A stretch of 64,000 nt of DNA. It comes from Pseudomonas sp. CAN1 (lineage in GTDB: Bacteria; Pseudomonadota; Gammaproteobacteria; Pseudomonadales; Pseudomonadaceae). Positions 18,230 through 29,897 of the stretch are shown in pieces (position 1 is the first letter of the stretch; each line of letters begins with the position of its first letter). A program made the position numbers and the translations under genes. The stretch covers positions 186,001 to 250,000 of the forward strand of contig NZ_JASMRU010000002.1 of assembly GCF_030462585.1 (NCBI RefSeq). Direction: 5' to 3'. The notes below the pieces were generated by a model. That model was not told the DNA's origin, did no database searches, and was given only the letters and a program-made list of their open reading frames with translations.

Positions 18230-18684
18230 ATCTGTTCGCCGACGGCGAAGACGCCATGGTCGATCTCGGTCGAAGGATTGCCGTGGCGACCGGTGGGCGC
18301 GGCATCATCTATCTGCACGGGGACCTGGGGGCGGGCAAGACCACGCTGTCGCGCGGCATCCTGCGGGGGCTGGGTCATGGCGGCTCGGTAAAAAGTCCGA
18401 CCTTCACCCTGGTCGAGCCCTACGAAATCGGCGATCTGCGCGCCTTCCACTTCGACCTCTACCGCCTCGCCGACCCCGAGGAGCTGGAGTTCCTCGGCAT
18501 CCGCGACTACTTCGACGGCGACGTGCTGTGCCTGATCGAGTGGGCGGAACGCGGCAAAGGCATTTTGCCAAAGGCCGACATGGACATTACCATTGTTCCG
18601 CATGCGGGCGGACGCATGCTGCGCCTCGACCCGCACGGAACACGGGGCGAAGCCTGGTGTGCCGCCCTGGCCACGGGAGCATAG
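18217..18684 (+). CDS. tsaE: tRNA threonylcarbamoyladenosine biosynthesis ATPase TsaE
   Basis: P-loop ATPase required with TsaB, TsaC and TsaD for t6A at position 37 of ANN-decoding tRNAs. The protein has 155 residues, with the P-loop GDLGAGKT at about 34-41 and the conserved SPTF block after it. The GAGGAG at 18203-18208 is 8 bases before the ATG at 18217 but only 2 before the GTG at 18211, so the ATG is preferred. It overlaps the 3' end of nnr. Confidence 0.95.
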   Translation: MPELNLFADGEDAMVDLGRRIAVATGGRGIIYLHGDLGAGKTTLSRGILRGLGHGGSVKSPTFTLVEPYEIGDLRAFHFDLYRLADPEELEFLGIRDYFDGDVLCLIEWAERGKGILPKADMDITIVPHAGGRMLRLDPHGTRGEAWCAALATGA

Positions 18685-18691
18685 AAAAAAG

Positions 18692-20122
18692 ATGGGTTGG
18701 GGGTTGCGCCTTCGGGCGTTGTTTATCGGGGTGTCCGTTCTGCTGGCATTCGTTGCCGGTGAGGTTTCTGCCGCCACGCAAATCAAGAGCGTGCGCATCT
18801 GGCGCGCGCCGGACAACACACGCCTGGTGTTCGATCTGTCCGGCCCCGTGCAGCACAGCCTGTTCACCCTGAGTGCGCCCAACCGCATCGTCGTCGACAT
18901 CAACGGTGCGCAGATGGCCGCCGCCCTCGACAAGATCAAGCTGGGCAACACGCCGATCACCGCGATGCGCTCGGCCCAGCGCTCGCCCACCGATCTGCGC
19001 CTGGTGCTGGACCTGAAGAACCAGGTCACGCCCAAGAGCTTCGTGCTGCCGCCGAACCAGCAGTACGGCAACCGCCTGGTCGTCGATCTCTATGACCAGG
19101 GCGCCGACATCGCCCCGGACGTCCCCGCGACCCCGACGCCCAACGTGCCCGCCACGCCGGTCAGCCCTGCGCAGTCGGTCGCCAAGATTCCCGCGCCGAG
19201 TACCGGCGGCAAGCGTGACGTGGTGATCGCCATCGACGCCGGCCACGGCGGCGAAGACCCCGGCGCCCTTGGCCCGAACGGCCTGCACGAGAAGAACATC
19301 ACCCTGTCGATCGCCCGCGAGCTGCAACGGCAGATCAACCAGATGAAAGGCTTCCGCGCCGAACTGACGCGCACCGGCGACTACTTCATCCCGCTGCGCA
19401 ACCGCACGGTGATCGCCCGCAAGAAGGGCGCGGACCTGTTCGTCTCCATCCACGCCGACGCCGCGCCCAGCCGCAGTGCGTTCGGTGCCTCGGTGTTCGC
19501 CCTGTCTGACCGTGGCGCCACCTCCGAGACCGCGCGCTGGCTGGCCGACACGGAAAACCGTTCCGACCTCATCGGCGGCGACGGCGGGGTGAACCTCGAC
19601 GACAAGGACAAGATGCTTGCTGGCGTACTGCTCGACCTGTCGATGACCGCCACCATGTCCTCCAGCCTGGACGTCGGCCACAAGGTGCTGACCAGCGTCG
19701 GCCGCGTTACCCCGCTGCACAAGCGCCGCGTGGAACAGGCCGGCTTCATGGTGCTGAAGTCCCCGGACATCCCGTCGATCCTGGTGGAAACCGGCTTCAT
19801 CTCCAACCCCAACGAATCCGCCAAGCTGGCCAGCGGCTCGCACCAGCAGGCGCTGGCGCGCTCCATCGCTGCCGGCGTGCGTCAGTACTTCGTGCAGACT
19901 CCGCCGCCGGGCACTTACATCGCCTCGCTGCGCGATGGCGGCCAACTTGCCTCTGGTCCGCGCGAGTACGTGGTGCGCAGTGGCGACAGCCTGGCGATGG
20001 TTGCCAGCCGCTTCGATGTCAGCACTGCTTCGATCCGCAGCACCAACTCGCTCAAGAGCGATGAGCTGAAGATCGGCCAGGTGCTGAAGATTCCGGGCAC
20101 CTCCCTGGCGTCGCAGCAATGA
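18692..20122 (+). CDS. amiB: N-acetylmuramoyl-L-alanine amidase AmiB
   Basis: Periplasmic zinc amidase that cuts septal peptidoglycan during cell separation. The 476-residue precursor has a signal peptide (about 1-26, ending VSAA), an AMIN domain (about 28-130), a Pro/Thr-rich linker (about 135-170), an Amidase_3 domain (about 175-400) and one C-terminal LysM (about 428-474, beginning YVVRSGDSL). Zinc and catalytic motifs seen are [17 protein letters not shown] and LVETGF. Its stop overlaps the mutL start as ATGA. The ATG at 18692 lies 8 bases after tsaE and gives a clean signal peptide. Confidence 0.96.
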   Translation: MGWGLRLRALFIGVSVLLAFVAGEVSAATQIKSVRIWRAPDNTRLVFDLSGPVQHSLFTLSAPNRIVVDINGAQMAAALDKIKLGNTPITAMRSAQRSPTDLRLVLDLKNQVTPKSFVLPPNQQYGNRLVVDLYDQGADIAPDVPATPTPNVPATPVSPAQSVAKIPAPSTGGKRDVVIAIDAGHGGEDPGALGPNGLHEKNITLSIARELQRQINQMKGFRAELTRTGDYFIPLRNRTVIARKKGADLFVSIHADAAPSRSAFGASVFALSDRGATSETARWLADTENRSDLIGGDGGVNLDDKDKMLAGVLLDLSMTATMSSSLDVGHKVLTSVGRVTPLHKRRVEQAGFMVLKSPDIPSILVETGFISNPNESAKLASGSHQQALARSIAAGVRQYFVQTPPPGTYIASLRDGGQLASGPREYVVRSGDSLAMVASRFDVSTASIRSTNSLKSDELKIGQVLKIPGTSLASQQ

Positions 20123-22038
20123 CTGACGCACGCCGCATCCAGCTGCTCACGCCGCGGCTGGCGAACCAGATCGCCGCCGGCGAAGTGGTCGAACGACCCG
20201 CATCGGTGATCAAGGAGCTGCTGGAAAACTGCCTGGATGCCGGTGCCAGGCGCATCGACATCGAAGTCGAGCAGGGCGGCGTCAAGCTGCTGCGCGTGCG
20301 TGACGATGGCAGCGGCATCCCGGCAGACGACCTGCCACTGGCCCTGGCGCGCCATGCCACCAGCAAGATCCGCGAACTGGAAGACCTCGAACGGGTCATG
20401 AGCCTGGGCTTCCGTGGTGAAGCGCTGGCCTCGATCAGCTCCGTCTCGCGCCTGACCCTGACCTCGCGCACCGCCGACGCCGAACAGGCCTGGCAGGTGG
20501 AAGTCGAGGGCCGCGACATGGAGTCCACGGTGAAGCCGGCGGCTCACCCGGTGGGCACCAGCATCGAAGTGCGCGACCTGTTCTTCAATACCCCGGCGCG
20601 CCGCAAGTTCCTGCGCGCCGAGAAGACCGAATTCGATCACCTGCAGGAAGTCATCAAGCGCCTGGCCCTGGCCCGCTTCGACGTGGCTTTCCACCTGCGC
20701 CACAACGGCAAGACCATCCTCTCGCTGCATGAGGCCAAGGACGAAGCCTCCCGCGCCCGCCGCGTGGGCGCCGTGTGCAGCTCCGGCTTCCTTGAGCAGG
20801 CGATGCCCATCGAGGTGGAGCGCAACGGCCTGCACCTGTGGGGCTGGGTCGGCCTGCCGACCTTCTCGCGCAGCCAGCCGGACCTGCAGTACTTCTACGT
20901 GAACGGCCGCATGGTGCGCGACAAGCTGGTCGCCCACGCCGTGCGCCAGGCCTACCGCGACGTGCTGTACAACGGCAGGCATCCGACCTTCGTGCTGTTC
21001 TTCGAGGTCGATCCGTCGGTGGTGGACGTCAACGTCCACCCGACCAAGCATGAAGTGCGCTTCCGCGACGGCCGCATGGTCCACGACTTCCTCTACGGCA
21101 CCCTGCACCGGGCGCTGGCGGAAGTGCGTCCGGACGACCAGCTGGCGCCGCCGGGAGCGACCACCCTGACCGTGCCGCGCCCCACTGGCGCGGAGGCCGG
21201 CGAGTTCGGCCCGCAGGGTGAAATGCGTCTGTCCGAGACTGTGCTGGAGGCTCCTGCCGCCGCGCGTGCGTGGCAGCCCAGCCCGACTTCGGGTGGCTCT
21301 GGTGGTAGTGGCGGTGGCAGCGGTGGTGGCTACAGCTATCAGCCGAATCGCCCGGAAATGCCGCCGATCCAGGAGGCCCAGGGCGCCTACAAGGCCTACT
21401 TCGCTCCGCTGCCAGACCAGGCGCCGCAGGCGCTGCCGGAAAGCAGCCAGGACGTGCCGCCGCTGGGTTACGCCCTGGCGCAGCTCAAGGGCATCTACAT
21501 CCTCTCGGAAAACGCCCACGGCCTGGTGCTGGTGGATATGCACGCCGCCCACGAACGCATCATGTACGAGCGCCTGAAGACCGCCATGGCCAGCGAAGGC
21601 CTGCGCGGCCAGCCGCTGCTGGTGCCCGAGTCCATTGCTGTCAGCGAGCGCGAAGCGGACTGCGCGGAAGAGCATGGCGCCTGGTTCTCCAGGCTCGGCT
21701 TCGAGCTGCAGCGGCTCGGCCCGGAAACCCTGGCGATTCGCCAGATTCCCGCGCTGCTCAAGCAGGCCGAGGCTACCCAGCTGGTGCGAGATGTGCTCGC
21801 CGATCTGCTGGAGTACGGCACCAGCGACCGCATCCAGGCGCATCTCAATGAGCTGCTCGGCACCATGGCTTGCCATGGCGCGGTGCGCGCGAATCGCCGC
21901 CTGACCCTGCCGGAAATGAACGGCCTGCTGCGTGACATGGAAGTGACCGAGCGCAGCGGCCAGTGCAACCACGGCCGGCCGACCTGGACCCAGCTGGGCC
22001 TCGACGAACTGGACAAGCTTTTCCTGCGCGGACGTTGA
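20119..22038 (+). CDS. mutL: DNA mismatch repair endonuclease MutL
   Basis: Links MutS mismatch recognition to strand incision. The 639-residue protein has a GHKL ATPase N-terminus ([16 protein letters not shown]) and a C-terminal dimerisation/endonuclease domain. The endonuclease motif [12 protein letters not shown] begins at D473, and ACHGA and CNHGRP blocks follow, so it should be a nicking MutL, as expected in a lineage without MutH. The linker between halves (about 392-405) is an unusual Gly/Ser tract. Translation is probably coupled to amiB. Confidence 0.97.
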   Translation: MTDARRIQLLTPRLANQIAAGEVVERPASVIKELLENCLDAGARRIDIEVEQGGVKLLRVRDDGSGIPADDLPLALARHATSKIRELEDLERVMSLGFRGEALASISSVSRLTLTSRTADAEQAWQVEVEGRDMESTVKPAAHPVGTSIEVRDLFFNTPARRKFLRAEKTEFDHLQEVIKRLALARFDVAFHLRHNGKTILSLHEAKDEASRARRVGAVCSSGFLEQAMPIEVERNGLHLWGWVGLPTFSRSQPDLQYFYVNGRMVRDKLVAHAVRQAYRDVLYNGRHPTFVLFFEVDPSVVDVNVHPTKHEVRFRDGRMVHDFLYGTLHRALAEVRPDDQLAPPGATTLTVPRPTGAEAGEFGPQGEMRLSETVLEAPAAARAWQPSPTSGGSGGSGGGSGGGYSYQPNRPEMPPIQEAQGAYKAYFAPLPDQAPQALPESSQDVPPLGYALAQLKGIYILSENAHGLVLVDMHAAHERIMYERLKTAMASEGLRGQPLLVPESIAVSEREADCAEEHGAWFSRLGFELQRLGPETLAIRQIPALLKQAEATQLVRDVLADLLEYGTSDRIQAHLNELLGTMACHGAVRANRRLTLPEMNGLLRDMEVTERSGQCNHGRPTWTQLGLDELDKLFLRGR

Positions 22039-22116
22039 TCTTCGTAAGCTTGCGTTCAGGAAAGTGCAGTAAACTGCGCGACAATCGATTCAGCAGTGCG
22101 TAAGAACGAGCTCCCG

Positions 22117-23079
22117 ATGTCCCTGCCTCCCGCCATCTTCCTCATGGGCCCCACCGCCGCCGGCAAGACCGACCTGGCGCTGGAGCTGGCGCGTTTGCTG
22201 CCGGTGGAGTTGATCAGCGTGGATTCCGCGCTGATCTACCGCGACATGGACATCGGCACCGCCAAGCCGCCGCGCGAGGTGCTGGCCGAGTTTCCCCATC
22301 GCCTGATCGACATCCGCGACCCCAGCGAAGCCTACTCGGCAGCGGAATTCCGCGCCGACGCCCTGGCGGCCATGGCGGAGATCACCGCGGCCGGGAAGAT
22401 ACCTCTTCTGGTCGGCGGCACCATGTTGTATTTCAAGGCATTGCTCGAAGGCCTGGCCGATATGCCCAGCGCCGACGCCGCGGTGCGCGCGGAGCTGGAA
22501 GCCTGGGCCGCCGCCGAAGGCTGGGGCGCCCTGCATGCAGAGCTCGCCCGAGTCGACGCGGAGTCGGCCGCGCGCATCCATCCCAATGACCCCCAGCGCC
22601 TCATTCGGGCGCTGGAGGTGTACCGCGTAAGCGGTATGTCAATGACTGCACACCGACAGCGCCAGGCTAGCGAAAATGCGGGTTTCGGCGCGCAAGGCGG
22701 TGGACAATTACCGTATACTGTGGCTCATCTGGCGATCGCGCCTCTGCAGCGCCAGGTGTTGCACGAGCGTATCGCGCAACGTTTTGACCAGATGCTGGAA
22801 CAGGGCTTCATCGCCGAGGTCGAACGCCTTCGCGCAAGGAGTGACTTGCACGCGGGGCTGCCGTCCATAAGAGCGGTGGGTTACCGACAGGTATGGGATT
22901 ACCTTGAGGGCAAACTGTCCTACGCTGAGATGGTGGAGCGTGGTGTCATCGCCACGCGGCAACTGGCCAAGCGCCAGTTCACCTGGCTCCGCAGCTGGAG
23001 CCATCTACACTGGTTGGACAGTCAGGCCAGCGACAATTTGCCGCGTGCCTTGAAATACCTTGAGGCGGTCTCCATATAG
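22117..23079 (+). CDS. miaA: tRNA dimethylallyltransferase MiaA
   Basis: Adds the dimethylallyl group to A37 of tRNAs that read UNN codons, the first step to ms2i6A. The 320-residue protein has the P-loop GPTAAGKT at residues 10-17 and the family block [16 protein letters not shown]. The ATG at 22117 gives the family N-terminus MSLPPAIF; the upstream in-frame GTG at 22096 would add 7 residues. The miaA-hfq-hflX-hflK-hflC order is the same as in E. coli, where hfq promoters lie inside miaA. Confidence 0.96.
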   Translation: MSLPPAIFLMGPTAAGKTDLALELARLLPVELISVDSALIYRDMDIGTAKPPREVLAEFPHRLIDIRDPSEAYSAAEFRADALAAMAEITAAGKIPLLVGGTMLYFKALLEGLADMPSADAAVRAELEAWAAAEGWGALHAELARVDAESAARIHPNDPQRLIRALEVYRVSGMSMTAHRQRQASENAGFGAQGGGQLPYTVAHLAIAPLQRQVLHERIAQRFDQMLEQGFIAEVERLRARSDLHAGLPSIRAVGYRQVWDYLEGKLSYAEMVERGVIATRQLAKRQFTWLRSWSHLHWLDSQASDNLPRALKYLEAVSI

Positions 23080-23152
23080 GCTCGAGACCTTAATTCCGGC
23101 CGTCTATCCTTGGGGTTCAGGACGGCGTTAAGCCAAATTCGACTACTACTAA

Positions 23153-23434
<282 letters not shown>

Positions 23435-23446
23435 CGGGAGTCCGCC

Positions 23447-24748
23447 TTGTTCTTTGAGCGCCCGGGTGGTGGGGAACGGGCCATTCTGGTCCATCTGGAA
23501 GGTCAGGACCCCGAGGCGCGCGAAGACCCGCAGGAATTCCAGGAACTGGCCCGTTCGGCAGGCGCGGAATCCGTCGCTTTCGTCAGTATTTCGCGCCACC
23601 AGCCCTCAGCCAAGTACCTGATCGGCAGCGGCAAGGTCGAAGAGTTGCACGACCTCGTCCATGCCGAGAAGGTCGAGCTGATCATCTTCAATCACACCCT
23701 CACGCCGAGCCAGGAGCGCAACCTCGAGCGAGCGCTCGAATGTCGCGTGCTCGATCGTACGGGGCTGATCCTCGATATCTTCGCCCAGCGCGCCCGTACC
23801 CACGAAGGCAAGCTGCAGGTGGAGCTCGCCCAGCTCGAACACATGAGCACGCGCCTGGTGCGCGGCTGGACTCACCTTGAGCGCCAGAAAGGCGGTATCG
23901 GCCTGCGTGGCCCGGGTGAAACCCAGCTGGAAACCGACCGCCGCCTGCTGCGTGGGCGCATCCGCCAGATCAAGTCACGCCTGGAGAAGGTCCGCAGCCA
24001 GCGCGAGCAGGCCCGCCGCGGCCGTCGCCGTGCGGAGATTCCTGCGGTGTCCCTGGTGGGCTACACCAACGCCGGCAAGTCCACGCTGTTCAATGCGCTG
24101 ACCACTTCCGAGGTCTACGCCGCCGACCAGTTGTTCGCCACCCTCGACCCGACCCTGCGCCGTCTGCAACTGGATGACGTCGGGCCGATCGTGCTGGCCG
24201 ACACCGTGGGCTTCATTCGCCACCTTCCGCACAAGCTGGTGGAGGCGTTTCGGGCTACCTTGGAAGAGTCCAGCAACTCCGATCTGCTACTGCACGTGAT
24301 CGACTCCCACGAGCCGGATCGTGACGCCCAGATCGAACAGGTGCTGGCGGTACTCAAGGAAATCGGCGCAAACGAGTTGCCGATGCTCGAGGTGTACAAC
24401 AAGATCGACCTGCTGCCGGACCTGCAGCCGATGATCCAGCGCGACGAGCTGGGCAAGCCGGTCCGCGTCTGGCTGTCGGCCCGCGAGTCGCGCGGCCTGG
24501 AGCTGCTGGAGCAGGCGATTTCCGAGTTGCTGGGGGAGGACATGTTCGTCGGAACGCTCTGCCTGCCACAGCAATTGGGGCGACTTCGCGCTCAGTTCTT
24601 CGAGCTGGGTGCGGTACAGTCGGAGAATCACGACGAACAGGGACGCGCCGTTTTGCAGGTCCGCCTGCCGCGTGTCGAGTTGAACCGCATGGTGAGCCGC
24701 GAAGGCTGGCAGCCGGCGGAGTTCATTGCGCAACACACTTTGCAATAA
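23447..24748 (+). CDS. hflX: ribosome-splitting GTPase HflX
   Basis: GTPase that binds the 50S E-site region and splits stalled or hibernating ribosomes under stress. The 433-residue protein has an N-terminal HflX domain (about 1-190, with a basic coiled segment rich in Arg at about 155-195) and a G domain starting GYTNAGKST near 205, with ADTVGF and NKID. The start is TTG at 23447, with GGGAG 6 bases upstream; the frame gives the family N-terminus MFFERPGGGERA. It is 12 bases after hfq. Confidence 0.95.
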   Translation: MFFERPGGGERAILVHLEGQDPEAREDPQEFQELARSAGAESVAFVSISRHQPSAKYLIGSGKVEELHDLVHAEKVELIIFNHTLTPSQERNLERALECRVLDRTGLILDIFAQRARTHEGKLQVELAQLEHMSTRLVRGWTHLERQKGGIGLRGPGETQLETDRRLLRGRIRQIKSRLEKVRSQREQARRGRRRAEIPAVSLVGYTNAGKSTLFNALTTSEVYAADQLFATLDPTLRRLQLDDVGPIVLADTVGFIRHLPHKLVEAFRATLEESSNSDLLLHVIDSHEPDRDAQIEQVLAVLKEIGANELPMLEVYNKIDLLPDLQPMIQRDELGKPVRVWLSARESRGLELLEQAISELLGEDMFVGTLCLPQQLGRLRAQFFELGAVQSENHDEQGRAVLQVRLPRVELNRMVSREGWQPAEFIAQHTLQ

Positions 24749-24843
24749 AGCCCGGCACGCTGTTTTTGGCAGCGTAAGGGGCATTCGGTAGCATAGGTGG
24801 GCGCGCCGTAGGCGCGTTTTCGCGTTATCAGATGGAGAGCGCT

Positions 24844-26016
24844 ATGGCTTGGAATGAGCCGGGTGACAACTCGAACAAGAATGACCAGGACCCCTGGGGT
24901 GGACGCCGTGGTGGCGGTCGCCAGGGTCCTCCTGATCTGGATGAAGCGTTCCGCAAGCTGCAAGACAGCCTGAACGGAATTTTCGGCAAACCCAAGCGCG
25001 GCAGTGGTTCGGGCGGTGGCGGCGGTGGTCGGGGCGGTAGTCTCGGCCTGTTCGGTATCGGCCTGGCGATCCTTGCCGTGCTGTGGCTGTACAACGCCAT
25101 CTACGTAGTGGACGAACAGGAGCAGGCAGTGATCCTGCGCTTCGGTCAGTATCACGAGACCGTCGGCCCAGGCCTGAACATCTACTTCCCGCCGATCGAC
25201 AAGAAGTTCCAGGAGAACGTCACCCGCGAGCGTGCCTACAGCAAGCAGGGCCAGATGCTCACCGAGGACGAGAACATCGTCGAGGTTCCACTGACCGTGC
25301 AGTACAAGGTCAGCAACCTGAAGGACTTCGTGCTCAACGTCGACCAGCCGGAAGTGAGCCTGCAGCACGCCACCGAAAGCGCCCTGCGCCACGTGGCCGG
25401 CTCCACCACCATGGACAAGATCCTCACCGAGGGCCGCGAACAGATGGCCACCGAGGTGCGTGATCGTCTGCAGCGGTTCCTCGATACCTACAAGACCGGT
25501 ATCACGGTGACCCAGGTGAACATCCAGAGCGCCGCCGCGCCGCGTGAAGTACAGGAGGCGTTCGACGACGTAATCCGTGCCCGCGAGGACGAGCAGCGCG
25601 AGAAGAACCAGGCCGAAGCCTACGCCAATGGCGTGGTGCCCGAAGCCCGTGGTCAGGCCCAGCGCATCATCGAGGAAGCCAACGGCTACCGCGATGAGGT
25701 GGTCTCCCGCGCCCAGGGTGAGGCGGATCGCTTCACCAAGCTGGCCGGCGAATACCACAAGGCGCCGGACGTGACCCGCCAGCGTCTGTACCTGGACACC
25801 ATGCAGGACGTCCTGAGCCAGACCAGCAAGGTGCTGGTCACCGGGCAGCAGGGTCAGAACAACCTGATCTACCTGCCGCTGGACAAGATGATGGATGGCC
25901 GCGGTTCGGCAACCCCGGGCAGCACGCCGAGTGCGAGCAGCAGCACGCCGGATATCGGTTCGCGCGTCGCCAACGACCTGCAGCAGCGTGACACGCGTAC
26001 CCGGGAGAGCCGCTGA
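24844..26016 (+). CDS. hflK: HflK, membrane protease modulator subunit
   Basis: Prohibitin/SPFH protein that forms a periplasmic cage with HflC around FtsH and limits its proteolysis of membrane proteins. The 390-residue protein has a Gly/Arg-rich cytoplasmic N-terminus (about 20-65), one membrane segment (about 67-86), the SPFH domain (about 90-260) and a helical region with a low-complexity end. The ATG at 24844 has GGAGAGC upstream; an in-frame ATG at 24832 is too close to that box. hflC begins at the stop codon's last base. Confidence 0.96.
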   Translation: MAWNEPGDNSNKNDQDPWGGRRGGGRQGPPDLDEAFRKLQDSLNGIFGKPKRGSGSGGGGGGRGGSLGLFGIGLAILAVLWLYNAIYVVDEQEQAVILRFGQYHETVGPGLNIYFPPIDKKFQENVTRERAYSKQGQMLTEDENIVEVPLTVQYKVSNLKDFVLNVDQPEVSLQHATESALRHVAGSTTMDKILTEGREQMATEVRDRLQRFLDTYKTGITVTQVNIQSAAAPREVQEAFDDVIRAREDEQREKNQAEAYANGVVPEARGQAQRIIEEANGYRDEVVSRAQGEADRFTKLAGEYHKAPDVTRQRLYLDTMQDVLSQTSKVLVTGQQGQNNLIYLPLDKMMDGRGSATPGSTPSASSSTPDIGSRVANDLQQRDTRTRESR

Positions 26017-26885
26017 TGAGTAACAAGTCCCTGATCGCCCTCATCGCGGGTGTGGTGGTTGCTGTTGCCGTCTGGAGCAGCGTCTACGTGGTGCAACAGA
26101 CCGAGCGCGCCGTACTGCTGCGCTTCGGTCGCGTGGTCGAGCCGGACGTGAAGCCCGGCCTGCACTTCAAGATTCCGTACGTCAACACGGTGCGCAAGTT
26201 CGATGGCCGCCTGCTGACCCTGGATTCGCCGACCCAGCGCTTCCTGACGCTGGAGAAGAAAGCGGTGATGGTCGACGCCTACGCCAAGTGGCGCGTCTCC
26301 GATGCCGAGCGCTTCTACACCGCGACTTCCGGCATGAAGCAGATTGCCGACGAGCGTCTGTCCCGTCGTCTGGAAGCAGGCCTGCGTGACCAGTTCGGCA
26401 AGCGCACCCTGCACGAAGTGGTGTCGGGTGAGCGTGATGCGCTGATGGGCGATATCACCGCTTCGCTGAACCGCATGGCGCAGAAGGAGCTGGGCATCGA
26501 AGTGGTCGACGTTCGCGTCAAGGCCATCGACCTGCCCAAGGAAGTGAACCGCAGCGTGTTCGAACGCATGAGCACCGAGCGTGAGCGGGAAGCCCGTGAG
26601 CACCGCGCCAAGGGTCGCGAGCTGGCTGAAGGTATCCGTGCGGATGCCGACCGTCAGCGCCGTGTCCTGCTGGCCGAGGCCTATCGCGAGTCGGAAGAGA
26701 CCCGCGGTGACGGCGATGCCAAGGCGGCGGCGATCTACGCCAAGGCCTACACCGCCGATCCGGAGTTCTACGGCTTCACCCGCAGCCTCAAGGCTTATCG
26801 CGAGAGCTTTGCCGACAAGAAGGACGTGCTGGTGCTCGATCCGAGCAACGAGTTCTTCCGCTACCTGGAAAAAGCTAAACCTTGA
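26016..26885 (+). CDS. hflC: HflC, membrane protease modulator subunit
   Basis: Partner of HflK in the FtsH-associated SPFH cage. The 289-residue protein has an N-terminal membrane segment (about 5-24), an SPFH domain (about 25-190) and a long helical Arg/Glu/Ala-rich segment. Its ATG shares one base with the hflK stop (TGATG), indicating translational coupling. Two hairpins follow the stop. Confidence 0.97.
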   Translation: MSNKSLIALIAGVVVAVAVWSSVYVVQQTERAVLLRFGRVVEPDVKPGLHFKIPYVNTVRKFDGRLLTLDSPTQRFLTLEKKAVMVDAYAKWRVSDAERFYTATSGMKQIADERLSRRLEAGLRDQFGKRTLHEVVSGERDALMGDITASLNRMAQKELGIEVVDVRVKAIDLPKEVNRSVFERMSTEREREAREHRAKGRELAEGIRADADRQRRVLLAEAYRESEETRGDGDAKAAAIYAKAYTADPEFYGFTRSLKAYRESFADKKDVLVLDPSNEFFRYLEKAKP

Positions 26886-26892
26886 GTCAAAG

Positions 26893-26922
26893 TCTCCGGC
26901 GGGCGGCAGCGCCCGCCGGAGA
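26893..26922 (+). other. hairpin after hflC without T-tract
   Basis: A 12-base-pair GC-rich inverted repeat, TCTCCGGCGGGC/GCCCGCCGGAGA, lies 8 bases after the hflC stop. No T-run follows, so it may stabilise the 3' end rather than end transcription. Confidence 0.5.
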
Positions 26923-26941
26923 AATCGTGTTATCATGGGTC

Positions 26942-26964
26942 AGCCGGGAAATCCCGGCTTTTTT
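26942..26964 (+). terminator. Rho-independent terminator of the hfl operon
   Basis: Stem AGCCGGGA/TCCCGGCT with a two-base loop region, followed by a T-run. It lies 57 bases after hflC and 29 bases before yjeT. Confidence 0.8.
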
Positions 26965-26992
26965 GCGTCCGCGAGAATGATGTACGAGAGCC

Positions 26993-27178
26993 ATGTGGCA
27001 GGAATTCGGCAAGGCGTTCTGTCTGTTGCTGGTGCTGGAAGGCATCCTTCCATTCCTGTACCCGCGTGGTTGGCGCGACGCCGTGAGCGGGCTCGGGCGC
27101 TTGGGCGACCGCAGTCTGAGACTCATCGGGCTGGGCAGCATGCTGCTCGGCACCGTCCTTCTTTACTGCATTCATTGA
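26993..27178 (+). CDS. yjeT: YjeT/DUF2065 small inner-membrane protein
   Basis: A 61-residue protein with two predicted membrane helices (about 6-24 and 42-60) joined by a short basic loop containing YPRGWRD, the family hallmark. A GAGAG box precedes the ATG. It always seems to lie near hflC or purA in gammaproteobacteria. The function is unknown. hisZ begins 34 bases downstream. Confidence 0.88.
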   Translation: MWQEFGKAFCLLLVLEGILPFLYPRGWRDAVSGLGRLGDRSLRLIGLGSMLLGTVLLYCIH

Positions 27179-27212
27179 AGTGCCGCCCGGCCTAAAAAAG
27201 GAGAGAGGCGAC

Positions 27213-28391
27213 ATGGCAACGGTAGACCGCTGGCTGCTGCCAGATGGGATCGAAGAAGTGCTGCCACCGGAGGCGGCTCGCGTTGAAGCAGCCCGCCGTC
27301 AGGTGCTGGACCTGTTCCAGCGCTGGGGTTACGAGTTCGTCGTCACCCCGCATATCGAATACCTGGAATCCTTGCTGACCGGTGCCGGCCAGGATCTGGA
27401 CCTGCGTACCTTCAAGGTCACCGACCCGGCTTCCGGCCGTCTGATGGGCTTCCGCGCGGACATCACGCCGCAGGTGGCGCGCATGGATGCCCACAGCCTG
27501 CGTCGCGAAGGCCCGAATCGCCTGTGCTACGCCGGCAGCGTGCTGCATGCCCGCCCGCGCGCGCTGGCGACTTCGCGCAGCCCGATCCAGCTGGGTGCCG
27601 AGCTTTATGGCAACACCGGCTCGGCCGGCGACGTCGAAGTCATCAGCCTGCTGCTCGACATGCTCGAGATGGCCCAGGTGCCGGACGTGCACATGGACCT
27701 CGGTCATGTCGGCATCTACCGTGGCCTGGCCCAGGCTGCCGGTCTGTCCGGCGAAGTCGAACAACTGCTGTTCGACGCCCTGCAGCGCAAGGCGGTGGAC
27801 GAAGTTGCAGCGCTGACCGAAGGCCTCCCGGCTGAGCTCGCTGGTATGCTCCGCGCGCTCGCCGAGCTGTGCGGCAGCCGCGAAGTGCTGGAGCAGGCGC
27901 GCGAAGTGCTCGCGGGCGCTCCGGCCAACGTCCAGGCGGCGCTGACTGACATCACCGCCATCGCCGATTCGCTGGCGGCGCGCTTCCCGCAGCTGCCGCT
28001 GTATTTCGATCTCGGCGAGCTGCGTGGCTATCACTATCACACGGGCGTGGTGTTTGCCGCGTTCGTGCCTGGGGTTGGCGAGTCCATCGCCCAGGGCGGC
28101 CGTTACGACGACATCGGCGCCGATTTCGGCCGTGCGCGTCCGGCCACCGGTTTCTCCACCGACCTCAAGACCCTGGTCACTCTCGGCCGCGCCCAGCTCG
28201 ACCAGCCGCGCACCGGAGTCTGGGCGCCGGCCGATGGGGCTGGCTTGTGGCAGGCGGTGCAGCAGTTGCGCCGTCAGGGCGTGCGCGTGGTACAGGCGCT
28301 GCCCGGGCAGGATGCGGCTTCGGCTTCCGAAGCGGGCTGCGACCAGCAACTGCTGGTTCGCGATGGCAATTGGCAGGTGGCTGCGCTCTGA
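27213..28391 (+). CDS. hisZ: ATP phosphoribosyltransferase regulatory subunit HisZ
   Basis: Class-II aminoacyl-tRNA synthetase-like protein that activates the short form of HisG, the first enzyme of histidine synthesis. The 392-residue protein resembles HisRS with motifs such as [11 protein letters not shown] and GGRYDD, but is too short to have an anticodon-binding domain. The ATG at 27213 has AAGGAGAG about 7 bases upstream. The ORF could begin 33 bases earlier, but that adds a non-family leader. Its position before purA matches P. aeruginosa. Confidence 0.94.
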   Translation: MATVDRWLLPDGIEEVLPPEAARVEAARRQVLDLFQRWGYEFVVTPHIEYLESLLTGAGQDLDLRTFKVTDPASGRLMGFRADITPQVARMDAHSLRREGPNRLCYAGSVLHARPRALATSRSPIQLGAELYGNTGSAGDVEVISLLLDMLEMAQVPDVHMDLGHVGIYRGLAQAAGLSGEVEQLLFDALQRKAVDEVAALTEGLPAELAGMLRALAELCGSREVLEQAREVLAGAPANVQAALTDITAIADSLAARFPQLPLYFDLGELRGYHYHTGVVFAAFVPGVGESIAQGGRYDDIGADFGRARPATGFSTDLKTLVTLGRAQLDQPRTGVWAPADGAGLWQAVQQLRRQGVRVVQALPGQDAASASEAGCDQQLLVRDGNWQVAAL

Positions 28392-29750
<1,359 letters not shown>

Positions 29751-29767
29751 TCCAGCGCTGCACACTG

Positions 29768-29800
29768 CAACGGGCCGCTCATGCGGCCCGTTGTCGTTTC
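29768..29800 (+). terminator. terminator of purA
   Basis: An 11-base-pair stem CAACGGGCCGC/GCGGCCCGTTG with a TCAT loop, followed by TCGTTTCC. The T-tract is weak. Confidence 0.65.
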
Positions 29801-29897
29801 CGGGTTTTGCTTCTGCTCAGCGGCACGGGCTTTGCTGGTGAAACGGATTGGCGCGCTTTCCGCGTCAGACATCCGTTATATCCGGAGGAAGCCCGCC

